Shown: piece after piece, positions 59,901 through 61,369 of the stretch | How positions within the stretch are numbered: position 1 is the first letter of the stretch | Layout: the number at the start of each line of letters is the position of its first letter | DNA from: Steromphala cineraria | Lineage: Eukaryota > Mollusca > Gastropoda > Trochida > Trochidae | Direction of reading: 5' to 3' | Assembly (NCBI GenBank): GCA_916613615.1 | Contig: OU744726.1 | Coordinates: 18,169,515-18,233,514 of the forward strand | Length of the DNA: 64,000 nt | The notes under the pieces: generated by a model | Seen by the model: only the letters and a program-made list of their open reading frames with translations | What the model was told of the DNA's origin: nothing | The model's database searches: none | Program-made: the position numbers and the translations under genes

Positions 59901-60484
59901 GGAGATCATATTTCGACAAACGAGACTTGAAAATGAATTTATCAAATACATGTTTGTTTTGCGTTAAAAACCTGGTTCGAAAATACTACATTTTACATTT
60001 GTTATATGTCATACCGATTGAATAAGAATAGAGATATTACCTTTTAGATCTCAAAAAAGTAATGCATGAAAACAAATTGTTCGCTCTTGTGGGTAGAAGT
60101 ATGTTTAAGAAAAGGTAGCAGTATGTTAGATATATTAACAAAGAGATGGTCGAATAGTAGCTGTTATGGTTTTGCACATACGTATCAAACGTTGCTGTGA
60201 AAGTAGTGATACTATAAAAACGTGTTTCTTACTTGAACTTGGAAAGTAGATTTTGATGTAGTATATCTGGTGGAACTGACCAAAATACACTTGCCACCAT
60301 GCCTGTTTCTGTCTTACATTTGTGTGTACACAAGTACCGGACCAGTATTCAGTGCTTCTTGCTCCATCAACAGCCAGGGAGGAGTCCTTCCGTCCACATG
60401 CAGCTTGTTTGGTAGCATTGTCGGCCCATCTACAGTCATCTATTGTACTGCTTTGGTTGGTGTCTCTACCCAGTGCCAGGTTAT
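1194..60484 (-). CDS. Receptor-type protein tyrosine phosphatase: lectin (F5/8-type), 15 EGF-like domains, TM, PTP D1 and D2 (34 exons chained, plus one doubtful)
   Basis: Minus-strand gene read by chaining exons whose GT-AG borders and phases agree. Counting from the first residue of the exon ending at 60,484, the protein has a fucolectin-like domain (about 1-147), fifteen EGF-like domains (148-831), a transmembrane helix (about 840-860), a juxtamembrane region, PTP D1 (about 950-1,210) and PTP D2 (about 1,250-1,480). D1 keeps [21 protein letters not shown] and QTKEQY, so it should dephosphorylate phosphotyrosine in the cytosol. D2 has lost its catalytic loop and is probably regulatory. The ectodomain predicts a cell-surface receptor for a glycan or glycoprotein; ligand and pathway are unknown. 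Gaps: the signal-peptide exon is not certain, and the last exon (1194-1226) is a guess. The family assignment is secure from the phosphatase motifs; the exact model needs RNA evidence. Confidence 0.9.
1227..2218 (-). other. Last intron or 3' flank of the phosphatase gene
   Basis: No coding frame was recognised here. A segment of about 55 bp around 1,700-1,760 (AGCTCCGCCCACATT and neighbours) has a relative near 60,828-60,880 at the other end of the gene, so it is a dispersed repeat. The rest is AT-rich sequence in which I see nothing. Confidence 0.4.
2219..2354 (-). CDS. RPTP exon: D2 degenerate P-loop (second half)
   Basis: Acceptor TGACAG|G and donor TAC|GTAAGT. It reads [17 protein letters not shown], aligned with the stretch after the catalytic Cys in PTP domains, then [16 protein letters not shown], the usual RxxRPxx helix. 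The codon split over the junction gives Arg. The P-loop here is CRNGSTKCG instead of CSAGVGRTG. Confidence 0.85.
2717..2871 (-). CDS. RPTP exon: D2 degenerate WPD region and start of P-loop
   Basis: Acceptor CCACAG|G, donor GCAG|GTACTT, 155 bp ending in phase 2. It reads [21 protein letters not shown] and ends VVVMC. The acid loop (WPDHGVP in D1) is lost, and the His before the catalytic Cys is Met. Confidence 0.88.
3108..3306. repeat. Foldback repeat in D2 intron
   Basis: An imperfect inverted repeat of about 75 bp per arm: TTTATGCCTTGTTGCCGACC on the left against GGTCGGCAGCAAGGCATAAA on the right, extending to CGTCCGTTT-type ends. It lies in the intron 2872-3419. It is probably a small MITE; no coding capacity. 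Confidence 0.6.
3420..3545 (-). CDS. RPTP exon: D2 central strand region
   Basis: Acceptor TTTTTTCAG|CC, donor AAG|GTAAG, 126 bp, phase 0-0. It reads [20 protein letters not shown], the YWP strand found after the cysteine-poor turn of PTP domains. Confidence 0.9.
3975..4106 (-). CDS. RPTP exon: D2 TQxPLxxTVxDFWR segment
   Basis: Acceptor CCACAG|AG, donor AAG|GTGATG, 132 bp, phase 0-0. It reads [18 protein letters not shown], the D2 counterpart of the TQGPxxxTxxDFWRM signature; the usual Gly of TQGP is Leu. Confidence 0.9.
4500..4573 (-). CDS. RPTP exon: D2 NDYINA motif
   Basis: Acceptor AAACAG|CT, donor CCT|GTGAG, 74 bp. It reads [19 protein letters not shown] is the invariant PTP core motif and is kept in D2. 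Confidence 0.88.
5148..5247 (-). CDS. RPTP exon: start of D2 / linker
   Basis: Acceptor GGTTTCAG|AA, donor CCTC|GTAAGC, 100 bp. It reads [20 protein letters not shown] and ends in KSRTKENFP, the place of the KNRxxxxxP segment. It joins the next exon in phase 1. Confidence 0.85.
5695..5841 (-). CDS. RPTP exon: end of D1 and D1-D2 linker
   Basis: Acceptor AATTGCAG|GAG, donor AAG|GTGAAA, 147 bp, phase 0-0. It starts [14 protein letters not shown], the closing helix of an active PTP domain, followed by a charged linker rich in Glu. Confidence 0.92.
6428..6563 (-). CDS. RPTP exon: D1 catalytic loop second half and Q-loop
   Basis: Acceptor TTAATCAG|T, donor AAG|GTGTG, 136 bp. It reads [18 protein letters not shown] and ends [12 protein letters not shown]. 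Joined to the upstream exon this restores [10 protein letters not shown] with catalytic Cys and Arg; the QTKEQY Q-loop is also complete. D1 should be an active phosphatase. Confidence 0.95.
6635..6810. repeat. Intron segment duplicated at 8608-8780
   Basis: Sequence running from GGTACTGTCAATCACACCAGCAA to AAAGGAATCTAATATATTAT pairs with diverged sequence at 8608-8780 in the same orientation. Both lie in introns of the D1 part of the gene. The 8.6-kb copy abuts exon 8783-8819; the 6.6-kb copy has no recognisable exon next to it, so it looks like a dead partial duplicate. Confidence 0.6.
7395..7540 (-). CDS. RPTP exon: D1 WPD loop to catalytic Cys
   Basis: Donor CACTGCAG|GTGA, phase 2. It reads [14 protein letters not shown] and ends GHFIIHC. 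The acceptor is taken as TTTAAG|ATC, which restores the phase after NTK; this acceptor is weak, and another a few bases upstream cannot be ruled out. Confidence 0.9.
7877..8005 (-). CDS. RPTP exon: D1 EYWP strand region
   Basis: Acceptor TTTCAAG|AA, donor AAG|GTACTC, 129 bp, phase 0-0. It reads [10 protein letters not shown] (the KCxxYWP motif of PTP domains) and ends [12 protein letters not shown]. Confidence 0.93.
8312..8409 (-). CDS. RPTP exon: D1 GDFWRMVW segment
   Basis: Acceptor CTGACAG|GA, donor AGG|GTAAA, 98 bp. It reads [17 protein letters not shown] and [13 protein letters not shown], the standard PTP helix and core strand. Confidence 0.93.
8783..8819 (-). CDS. RPTP exon: D1 EYIASQG micro-exon
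   Basis: A 37-bp exon, acceptor ATTTCAG|GG, donor CAAG|GTAAGA. It reads [12 protein letters not shown], and its last base joins the next exon to give Gly. It supplies the YIASQGP motif, which confirms the chain. Confidence 0.92.
9040..9116 (-). CDS. RPTP exon: D1 DYINASYI motif
   Basis: Acceptor TTACAG|AT, donor GAC|GTATGT, 77 bp. It reads [20 protein letters not shown] followed by ASYID, the phosphotyrosine recognition region of D1. Confidence 0.93.
9490..9577 (-). CDS. RPTP exon: D1 entry, KNRF motif
   Basis: Acceptor TTTACAG|AG, donor CCCT|GTAAGC, 88 bp. It reads [17 protein letters not shown] then KNRFKQMYP. Joining in phase 1 restores the PYDHSR motif across the junction. Confidence 0.92.
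10330..10493 (-). CDS. RPTP exon: juxtamembrane segment with candidate signalling motifs
   Basis: Acceptor CGGTAG|AT, donor CTA|GTGAGT, 164 bp. Visible short motifs are APPRPSP (SH3-type proline motif), YRRASV (fits RRxS, the basophilic kinase consensus) and TYMNV (pYxN, the Grb2-type SH2 consensus). The exon ends [17 protein letters not shown], the helix before D1. Motif function is inference. Confidence 0.82.
11217..11293 (-). CDS. RPTP exon: cytoplasmic stretch after the membrane
   Basis: Acceptor TTTTCAG|G, donor TTTG|GTAAA, 77 bp. It reads [18 protein letters not shown] then NVNDYSF. The basic start fits the stop-transfer signal after the transmembrane helix. Confidence 0.8.
11603..11708 (-). 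CDS. RPTP exon: single transmembrane helix
   Basis: Acceptor TTTGTAG|CT, donor AGAAG|GTATGA, 106 bp. The hydrophobic run [20 protein letters not shown] is followed by YRR and then RNRK in the next exon, giving a type I orientation. Confidence 0.9.
11871..12002 (-). CDS. EGF-like domain exon 15 (type A)
   Basis: Acceptor GATTCAG|AT, donor ATGG|GTGAGT, 132 bp, phase 1-1. It starts [17 protein letters not shown] and has eight cysteines, the laminin/MEGF-like spacing. Last EGF before the membrane. Confidence 0.92.
12644..12778 (-). CDS. EGF-like domain exon 14 (type A)
   Basis: Acceptor TGTAAAG|AT, donor GAGG|GTTGGT, 135 bp, phase 1-1. It starts [17 protein letters not shown], eight cysteines. 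The donor is weaker than those of its neighbours. Confidence 0.85.
12875..13832. mobile_element. Non-autonomous DNA element with CCCCCGCCGC ends and internal tandem units
   Basis: The left end holds GTGACAAGATCCCCCGCCGC (about 12,884-12,903) and the right end GCGCGGCGGGGGATAAAA (about 13,815-13,832), mutually inverted. The interior is built of diverged units of about 150 bp carrying TGACCTTGAAAATAATGTGA and TTCTTGAGATATCCCGCTGA, followed by a (ACGG)n-type stretch at 13,751-13,778. The same structure occurs at 41,845-42,935. No transposase seen; lies in the intron between EGF exons 13 and 14. Confidence 0.7.
13833..14897. other. Intron, mostly unassigned
   Basis: Part of the long intron 12,779-18,769 of the phosphatase gene. 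It contains no recognisable coding sequence; the short AAGGGAGATAACTC motif near 14,505 looks like a dispersed-repeat fragment. Nothing else was seen. Confidence 0.4.
14898..16065. mobile_element. Probable TTAA-type element in intron
   Basis: The left end reads TTAAAGGGGGTCTCC (from about 14,900) and the right end GTTCCCCTTTAA (ending about 16,063), so AGGGG-type inverted ends are flanked by TTAA. The interior is GC-richer than its surroundings at both edges and has no transposase frame. The inverted ends are short and imperfect, hence moderate confidence. Confidence 0.45.
16066..18769. other. Intron, unassigned
   Basis: Remainder of the long intron before EGF exon 13. AT-rich; only short chance frames. 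No repeat boundary or coding domain could be supported. Confidence 0.4.
18770..18901 (-). CDS. EGF-like domain exon 13 (type A)
   Basis: Acceptor ATCCAG|CC, donor CAAG|GTAGAT, 132 bp, phase 1-1. It contains [17 protein letters not shown] and ends in LCQG, eight cysteines. The 5' border of this exon and its upstream intron have a copy near 28,100. Confidence 0.9.
19169..19309 (-). CDS. EGF-like domain exon 12 (type B)
   Basis: Acceptor TTTCAG|TT, donor ACAC|GTGAGA, 141 bp, phase 1-1. It starts [16 protein letters not shown] and ends CLTR. It is a close paralogue of exon 28,367-28,507, with the flanking introns also conserved. Confidence 0.92.
19826..19960 (-). CDS. EGF-like domain exon 11 (type A)
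   Basis: Acceptor TTTGTAG|CA, donor CAAG|GTAATG, 135 bp, phase 1-1. It starts [17 protein letters not shown] and ends LCQG. Its close paralogue is exon 28,935-29,069. Confidence 0.92.
20012..20432. repeat. Left part of an older interspersed repeat split by a LINE
   Basis: From AGAATAATCAACGAG (about 20,018) to the LINE, this sequence matches 47,535-48,330 in the same orientation, without the SINE found there. The first half of its foldback arm is partly deleted here. The repeat resumes at 23,440 on the other side of the LINE. Confidence 0.75.
20433..23432 (-). mobile_element. 5'-truncated non-LTR retrotransposon (LINE), jockey/I-like group
   Basis: A minus-strand LINE bounded by the 7-bp direct repeat TGCCTAG (20,426-20,432 and 23,433-23,439). 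Its 3' tail is a (TATC)n-type microsatellite, seen on the plus strand as AGATAGATAGATAGAT at 20,431 onward. The LINE-free copy of the target repeat at about 48,325-48,340 (AACCTAGTGAGG) shows the unoccupied state. The 5' end is truncated inside the endonuclease domain. It lies in an intron between EGF exons. Confidence 0.88.
20579..23389 (-). CDS. LINE ORF2 fragment: endonuclease C-terminus, reverse transcriptase, zinc knuckle
   Basis: An uninterrupted frame of about 936 codons ending in TAA, so the copy is recent or was functional recently. Residues 1-55 are the end of an APE-type endonuclease ([11 protein letters not shown], then MSDHCAI with the SDH motif). The reverse transcriptase core is at about 300-580, with [33 protein letters not shown] and the catalytic [11 protein letters not shown]. 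Near residues 870-890 a cysteine-histidine motif reads [19 protein letters not shown]. The frame continues upstream of the listed start ([10 protein letters not shown]), so no real start codon is present. Clade is not resolved from motifs alone. Confidence 0.92.
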   Translation of the reverse strand: MGDIYGNLTCYQYNGCSAVDYVITKYEDYNQFNSVKVLPLTHMSDHCAIQASIKCLGQLKSKTKRPNHKATTKVKKISKFVWSRDSEVKYINCLVSSTCKTRADNFIMKQTENASQVEVDDMTSQFSDIILSAANGSVKLVHVKRKSKKKKRWFNFQCKDLKSVVQTAWVDHITNPFDKTKQLKFYKARKDYKKCLKQTEKQYTENLLNKLESLSVTDSREYWRLVRELTGGQETDHSNNISASEWSEHFTNLNCDIPNTTEFHQYVSRSVADIYPSTDLDCDNLNDNITAQELVTAIRKMKSRKSGGPDLILNEMISASSTVLIDHYLKLFNLILDTGRFPTAWRTSYIIPIHKKGDVNDVNNYRGIALGSCLSKLFLSIMNIRISSYMEYHSLLDSRQAGFRSDHRTSDNIFIFRTLIKKFKQMKRKLYTCFVDFRKAFDSVWRDGLLFKMYNYGITGKIFNLMHDMYSEVTYAVKTESGVAEPISSSIGVKQGCVCSPTLFNIYVNNMKDYLESGSEHAPNLDDQSLTHLLFADDLVLFSKSAKGLQNSINNLKTFTEDWKLKINLSKTKVIIFGGTRVDTNHSFHYDNSAIDVCDSYTYLGVTLHKNGTFKIAIESLKGKAMRAWFKIRYSLSSSTQFRPDVLLRLYRCLVVPIATYGAEVWGSDMFKSSLDLFQNWSKLTCNIITIKIAKSILEVPKRTCNIGCLSELGLYPISITILSSMFNYYRRLIRMDHNRLEYAALQEDRLLSKSSWVSTIEQILQNAFPTSNIVNISSLQFTEFIKSQFVNLYLQEINQLPSDKGKKLRLLGHIGDTFQYKDYLSSIKNKEHRKVLSKLRLSAHQLEIERGRYNNIPADSRICKQCNLTEVETEEHFILSCPKFHNQRSDLICSTGLTNAGLPKKDLLTAILNPKSHHASKTTKLLYELYQYRLG
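23433..23725. repeat. Right part of the interspersed repeat split by the LINE
   Basis: It continues the repeat begun at 20,012 and matches about 48,328-48,620, including GACGTCATAGAGCTATGACG (itself palindromic) and AACGACAGTTCGGCCGGC. Confidence 0.75.
24217..24357 (-). CDS. EGF-like domain exon 10 (type B)
   Basis: Acceptor CTTCAG|TA, donor ACAC|GTATGT, 141 bp, phase 1-1. It starts [16 protein letters not shown] and ends CQTR, eight cysteines. Confidence 0.92.
24471..25302. mobile_element. Tandem-unit DNA element with CCCCGCAA ends
   Basis: The left edge reads ATGCCCCGCAAATTG and the right edge TTGTTGCGGGGGATAAAAA, which are inverted. Inside are about three to four units of about 170 bp carrying GGACAGGACTTGTAACAG and TGACACACCTTCATATGAT, then (GGAC)n at 25,245-25,262. 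The design matches the elements at 12.9 and 41.9 kb with different unit sequence. Confidence 0.65.
25385..25885. repeat. Tandem repeat, three units of about 145 bp
   Basis: Three diverged units share AATCCCAAAAAGGTTAAACC, CCCCAAAAAGGCACATCT and CGGAAACGAAATCCTAAGAT. It ends in GACGGACAAACGGACGG and TTGGGGGTAGGGG, like the right end of the preceding element family. Confidence 0.6.
25886..27826. other. Intron, unassigned
   Basis: Intron between EGF exons 9 and 10. AT-rich, with a short direct doublet at 27,116-27,150 (GTTACGAAGATTATATGCG twice). No coding sequence or bounded element was recognised. Confidence 0.4.
27827..27961 (-). CDS. EGF-like domain exon 9 (type A)
   Basis: Acceptor TTTAAAG|GT, donor AAAG|GTAAAG, 135 bp, phase 1-1. 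It starts [17 protein letters not shown] and ends QCKG, eight cysteines. Confidence 0.92.
27971..28098. repeat. Intron segment repeated at 29240-29365
   Basis: About 125 bp, from ATCAATGCTCCTATTTGAAA to AATAGAAAAGGAAGAC, recurs almost unchanged at 29,240-29,365. The two copies bracket the duplicated EGF block 28,099-29,110, which suggests that block was inserted by a rearrangement that also copied this flank. Confidence 0.8.
28099..28135 (-). pseudogene. Truncated EGF exon remnant (5' edge only)
   Basis: It matches the start of EGF exon 18,770-18,901: acceptor ATCCAG, then CENGRYGYT in frame, then breaks off. The upstream intron also matches. It marks the edge of the duplicated block. Confidence 0.8.
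28367..28507 (-). CDS. EGF-like domain exon 8 (type B, duplicate)
   Basis: Acceptor TTTCAG|TT, donor ACAC|GTGAGA, 141 bp, phase 1-1. It starts [16 protein letters not shown]. It differs from exon 19,169-19,309 at few codons, and its introns are similar too. Splice sites and frame are intact. Confidence 0.92.
28935..29069 (-). CDS. EGF-like domain exon 7 (type A, duplicate)
   Basis: Acceptor TTTGTAG|GA, donor CAAG|GTAAGG, 135 bp, phase 1-1. It starts [17 protein letters not shown] and ends LCQG. Paralogue of exon 19,826-19,960. Confidence 0.92.
29383..31005. mobile_element. DNA transposon-like element with long inverted ends made of ACGT-rich subrepeats
   Basis: The left terminus AGTCACACTTACGTTCAT (from 29,386) and the reverse complement of the right terminus (ending about 30,998) match, each flanked by a run of G. 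About 320 bp on the left and 600 bp on the right consist of many short variants of CTACGTTTAA and AACGTAGTT in opposite orientation. Subterminal repeat arrays of this kind occur in several DNA transposon superfamilies. A short minus-strand frame near 30,324 ([19 protein letters not shown]) might be a coding remnant; superfamily not assigned. Confidence 0.65.
29965..30212 (-). mobile_element. tRNA-derived SINE inside the ACGT-repeat element
   Basis: On the minus strand the sequence holds an A box (TAGCGAAGTTG, about 30,192) and a B box (GGTTCGAGTCC, plus 30,145-30,155) at tRNA-like spacing. This is the polymerase III promoter of a tRNA-derived SINE. The left boundary is approximate. The flanking CTGTTTTCTCTG and GTTTTCTCTGATG strings belong to the host element. 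Confidence 0.65.
31473..31607 (-). CDS. EGF-like domain exon 6 (type B)
   Basis: Acceptor ATTACAG|AG, donor AACA|GTATGT, 135 bp, phase 1-1. It contains [16 protein letters not shown] and ends GYTGQGCQ, eight cysteines. Confidence 0.9.
31620..33155. other. Intron with possible LINE 3' end
   Basis: AGATAAGATATCATTTATTGTCCG at 31,628 resembles, on the minus strand, the A/T-rich microsatellite tail of a LINE, like the one at 20,431. The following 1.3 kb is repeat-like but shows no reverse transcriptase motif. Nothing more can be supported. Confidence 0.35.
33156..33293 (-). CDS. EGF-like domain exon 5 (type B)
   Basis: Acceptor CTCACAG|TG, donor ACAC|GTGAGT, 138 bp, phase 1-1. It contains [16 protein letters not shown] and ends CQTR. 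Confidence 0.92.
33795..33932 (-). CDS. EGF-like domain exon 4 (type B)
   Basis: Acceptor AACACAG|AG, donor GCAC|GTGAGT, 138 bp, phase 1-1. It contains [16 protein letters not shown] and ends CQAR, eight cysteines. Confidence 0.92.
34390..36420 (+). pseudogene. Decayed LTR-retrotransposon pol (Ty1/copia order), reverse transcriptase missing
   Basis: Plus-strand fragments in several frames. At 34,743-35,045 is a retropepsin-like region ([33 protein letters not shown]). At 35,060-36,000 is an integrase, with a zinc-binding part ([13 protein letters not shown]), [29 protein letters not shown] and a C-terminal region. At 36,080-36,395 is an RNase H-like end ([26 protein letters not shown]). Protease-integrase-RNase H is the copia order; the reverse transcriptase that should lie between about 36,000 and 36,080 is deleted. 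Frameshifts and stops are many. LTRs were not demonstrated. Confidence 0.65.
36740..37640 (+). pseudogene. Decayed Tc1/mariner-like transposase
   Basis: Plus-strand remnants in shifting frames: [14 protein letters not shown] (end of the DNA-binding part), then [11 protein letters not shown], the place of the second catalytic Asp region (FQxDNARxH in active Tc1 elements), and [11 protein letters not shown] at the PxxxPxExxW region. Asn and Asp appear swapped (ENDAR) and stops interrupt. Terminal inverted repeats were not identified. Confidence 0.6.
37641..38760. other. Intron, unassigned
   Basis: Intron between EGF exons 3 and 4. No coding sequence recognised. A segment near 38,620-38,690 (TAGGGTATTTATT) recurs at 38,830-38,890 with the dead EGF half-exon between, pointing to a local duplication of exon 38,969-39,106 and its flank. 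Confidence 0.4.
38766..38826 (-). pseudogene. Truncated EGF exon remnant (3' half)
   Basis: It encodes [20 protein letters not shown] and keeps a donor, AAAG|GTAAGC, but the 5' half and acceptor are missing. It is a copy of the end of exon 38,969-39,106 only about 200 bp away. Confidence 0.85.
38969..39106 (-). CDS. EGF-like domain exon 3 (type A)
   Basis: Acceptor CAATAG|TT, donor AAAG|GTAACA, 138 bp, phase 1-1. It starts [17 protein letters not shown] and ends QCKG, eight cysteines. Confidence 0.92.
39540..39880. repeat. Intron segment copied at 41,205-41,820
   Basis: From CCTGACGTCAAGATAGCAAT through CGTCAAAGGTCGCTACT to TTTAATTTGTTGGCTTACTT the same sequence occurs at 41.2-41.8 kb. The copy includes the dead EGF half-exon, so the unit duplicated after that exon had decayed or been cut. 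Confidence 0.8.
39798..39851 (-). pseudogene. Truncated EGF exon remnant (5' half), copy 1
   Basis: On the minus strand it reads [17 protein letters not shown], the first half of a type B EGF domain (compare [16 protein letters not shown]). It lacks the first Cys with its acceptor and the whole second half. Confidence 0.75.
39940..40077 (-). CDS. EGF-like domain exon 2 (type B)
   Basis: Acceptor TCTCCAG|AG, donor ACTC|GTGAGT, 138 bp, phase 1-1. It starts [16 protein letters not shown] and ends CETR. It is a near twin of exon 42,949-43,086. Confidence 0.92.
41011..41572. repeat. 281-bp tandem duplication with a tRNA B box
   Basis: AGGGAGATAGACTCGCCCTC at 41,011 recurs at 41,292, and the 281-bp unit between repeats essentially without change through GACCTAGTAACAGCCTAAAG. 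Each unit carries GTGTTCGAATCC, a polymerase III B box, within a tRNA-like 3' half, so a SINE fragment was included. High identity implies a recent event. Confidence 0.85.
41725..41779 (-). pseudogene. Truncated EGF exon remnant (5' half), copy 2
   Basis: It reads [15 protein letters not shown] on the minus strand. It is the duplicate of the remnant at 39,798-39,851, carried along with its intron. Confidence 0.75.
41845..42935. mobile_element. CCCCCGCCGC-ended element, second copy
   Basis: The left end GTGACATAATCCCCCGCCGC (41,863) and the right end CGCGGCGGGGGATAAAAA (42,918-42,935) are inverted. The interior has about five or six units of 120-150 bp with TGACCTTGAAAATAATGTGA and CAGTTCTTGAGATAT, and ends in a (ACGG)/(ACGT) stretch at 42,840-42,880. 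Its right end stops only about 14 bp from the splice donor of EGF exon 1. Confidence 0.75.
42949..43086 (-). CDS. EGF-like domain exon 1 (type B)
   Basis: Acceptor TCTCCAG|AG, donor ACTC|GTGAGG, 138 bp, phase 1-1. It starts [16 protein letters not shown] and ends CQTR. The phase joins it directly to the second lectin exon. The inserted repeat begins just inside its downstream intron. Confidence 0.92.
43412..46640. mobile_element. 3.2-kb element with internal minisatellite, flanked by direct copies of host sequence
   Basis: About 60 bp starting ATCGACCTAGTAACAGCTTA occurs at 43,418 and again at about 46,588, both followed by a GCCGG motif. Just inside the left copy lie CACGAAATAAAATCGCCCCC and CTCCCCCC strings; the right side is the GGGGGCGATTCTATT array, so the ends face each other. 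GGTACTCGACTGTACAGGTA (about 43,932) and TACCTGTACAGTCGAGTACC (about 45,367) are part of an exact inverted pair of about 36 bp. No transposase frame seen. Confidence 0.6.
45640..46580. repeat. Minisatellite, about 45-bp unit, roughly 20 copies
   Basis: The unit is close to AAAGGGGGCGATTCTATTCT, then GGGTTTGATGTACATACTT and AGATACATTT, repeated with spacing of about 40-55 bp and point changes. It lies inside the 43.4-46.6 kb element. Confidence 0.85.
46641..47527. other. Intron, unassigned
   Basis: Part of the intron between the second lectin exon and EGF exon 1. AT-rich; no gene or bounded repeat recognised. Confidence 0.4.
47535..48620. repeat. LINE-free copy of the 20.0/23.4-kb repeat, with a foldback end and a SINE insertion
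   Basis: Same order and orientation as 20,012-20,432 plus 23,433-23,725. Its first 155 bp (47,541-47,694) form a foldback: AAGAATAATCAACGAG on the left mirrors CTCGATGCTCGG-type sequence read from the right end, with GGACAGATA and TATCTGTCC inside. A SINE sits at about 47,872-48,222, where the other copy has a short linker. Confidence 0.75.
47872..48222 (-). mobile_element. tRNA-derived SINE
   Basis: On the minus strand it begins GGAGCACGGTGGTGAAGTGG (A box TGGTGAAGTGG), has a B box GGTTCGAATCC (plus 48,158-48,168), a body with GTGTCCTTGGGCAAGGCACT, and a (ATT)n tail (plus 47,877-47,902). The other copy of the host repeat lacks it, which fixes the boundaries to within about 10 bp. Confidence 0.85.
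48621..49770. other. Intron, unassigned
   Basis: It follows the interspersed repeat up to the second lectin exon. No coding domain, RNA or repeat boundary recognised. Confidence 0.4.
49771..49959 (-). CDS. RPTP exon: lectin (F5/8-type) C-terminal half
   Basis: Acceptor TTAACAG|AG, donor TATG|GTAAGT, 189 bp, phase 1-1. It reads [20 protein letters not shown] and ends [11 protein letters not shown], the closing strand of fucolectin-like domains (xLxLCEVEVxG). The two cysteines CYT and IHC fit the family's disulphide positions. Confidence 0.92.
50093..53395. repeat. 145-bp satellite array, about 21 units, with ten-unit higher-order period
   Basis: GGGCCACCAAAGCTACAATT recurs every 145 bp from about 50,311 to 53,211. 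A variant unit with GGACGTTCCTTTTGCC occurs at 50,280 and 51,727, and units between follow the same order of variants, giving a higher-order period of about 1,447 bp (ten units). The array ends at 53,322-53,336 in GGACGGACGGACGCCGG and CCATGCCATAAGCCCATC, and starts with GGCCCTGTAGCTCATCAGGC, so it may be the body of a DNA element with diverged inverted ends. Chance open frames in it are not genes. Confidence 0.9.
53365..55725. mobile_element. 2.3-kb element with diverged terminal inverted repeats
   Basis: AAAGGATTTCAAAACCCCATT at 53,370 is mirrored by AATGGGGTTTTAAAATCCTTT ending at 55,723. Further in, GTGACGTAATAGTAGCCCGTC (about 53,556) is mirrored by a match near 55,530. Both ends are GC-richer than the AT-rich core. 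No transposase seen. It directly abuts the satellite array. Confidence 0.6.
55726..56308. other. A-rich low-complexity stretch in intron
   Basis: 55,860-56,060 is almost only A and T (AAATAAATAAATAAATACAA-type). The opposite strand gives long Phe/Leu-rich open frames by composition alone. No gene. Confidence 0.6.
56309..58482 (+). mobile_element. Internally deleted DIRS-type retrotransposon with inverted terminal repeats
   Basis: About 115 bp at 56,309-56,425 is the diverged inverse of 58,365-58,482 (TTAACAATATG ends; both hold GAGTGCAGCTA or its complement). Inverted rather than direct terminal repeats are a mark of DIRS elements. Near the right end TCGGGCATATTGTTAACTA occurs twice (58,276 and 58,468), and TTTTGTTTAAACGTC at 58,313 is inverted at 58,498, as expected of an internal complementary region. 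A leader with units of about 80 bp carrying CCTCCCCTCTATAGC (56,890-57,060) precedes gag. The pol part is absent. Confidence 0.75.
57080..58160 (+). pseudogene. DIRS gag-like coding remnant
   Basis: GC-rich plus-strand frames shifting several times: [12 protein letters not shown] near 57,330, [13 protein letters not shown] near 57,550, [20 protein letters not shown] near 57,630, [20 protein letters not shown] at 57,712 and FVSAKRAYN at about 57,870. The layout (acidic N-part, then a helical region before a basic tail) fits DIRS gag. It is broken by frameshifts. Confidence 0.55.
58516..60232. other. Intron with a local foldback
   Basis: First intron of the resolved gene model. Around 59,096-59,202 TATGGGAAAGAGTAAACAT is mirrored by GTTTATTCTTTCCCATATA, with a third related copy at 59,262-59,345 ending in (TA)n. 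Otherwise nothing recognised. Confidence 0.5.
60233..60484 (-). CDS. RPTP exon: lectin (F5/8-type, fucolectin-like) N-terminal half
   Basis: Acceptor ACTTCAG|AT, donor TCAA|GTAAGA, 252 bp, phase 1-1. It reads [45 protein letters not shown] and [21 protein letters not shown]. ALGxxTxQSS and AVDGxxxxxYxxxxCxHT are the hallmarks of the fucolectin/tachylectin-4-type F5/8 fold, which binds fucose and calcium in characterised members. Whether this copy binds sugar is inferred. Confidence 0.92.
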
Positions 60485-60725
60485 CTGAAGTTATATAGGG
60501 ATTCTCATATGAATTATGATAACCATATTTTCCTTTTGTGTAAAACACGTTTCCATTTGGAATGAATCTCAAAATGTGTTTTTCCACACAGTTATAAACT
60601 GTTTGAAATCCGTTAGTTAAACTACCGTAATTTGCGAAGCCAGTTGTACATGTACAAAACTTCCATTTACTACTTTCAAACAGGTAAAAACTACAGTATA
60701 TGGACAAACACATTACGAAAATCAT
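60485..60725 (-). CDS. Possible in-frame N-terminal extension with signal-like start
   Basis: The reading frame stays open upstream of the lectin exon to an ATG at 60,725, starting MIFVMCLSIYCSFYLF, hydrophobic enough for a signal peptide. If used, it adds about 80 residues of no recognised family before the lectin domain. The good acceptor at 60,485 argues that a separate signal exon is spliced instead, perhaps beyond the window. Undecided. Confidence 0.3.
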
Positions 60726-60809
60726 TTCATAGATTCTGAAGTGTAAATTTCATATGAAAATGAAAATTGCAATAAAATACAAAAGCAAATTACAGTTGAA
60801 CAACTGTTT

Positions 60810-60900
60810 TGACCTTATGTAACAGGCCGTGAGCTCCGCCCACATTGATGCTGCTTCCCTCGTGTGAGTTTAAAAGGTAGAAAAGTCTGTGAAAAGACTC
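60810..60900. repeat. Short dispersed repeat also found at 1.7 kb
   Basis: AGCTCCGCCCACATTGATGC (60,832) pairs with AGCTCCGCCCACATTAATGC (about 1,707), with similarity for about 55 bp. Both are in the same orientation. It is likely an interspersed repeat fragment. Confidence 0.5.
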
Positions 60901-61369
60901 TTACTCATGTTAATGATATACTTTATATTTTTCTAATTATATATATATAAATATAATATACAGACATTTCAAAATCAATCTTTACATTCTATAATGAAAA
61001 TATAATCATATCTAAAATTTTCAAAAAGTATATTGTGAAAACAGGTTGTTATGGTGCAATACTACATTGTACAAAATAAACATTGGTGTGTTATCGACGG
61101 TTAAGTACAACAAATGACGTTTACTCAAAAACTTACTATTATTTAACGTACTATACCGTCTCTGACTCACCGTAGCCCCGACTACCACAGCGGTGGTGGG
61201 CTTCGAACCCAATAAGCGTTTAACTAAGGGTGGACTCCCGGTACTCCCGCCAAGGGAGAAAGCCCGTACCACCCGAAGAAATAAAAACAAGAGACAAAGG
61301 AAAGGCGAAGAAAGTTAATAAAAACTGAAAACTGCCGATGTAACTGACCTAGATGTGAGCTGCAAACCT

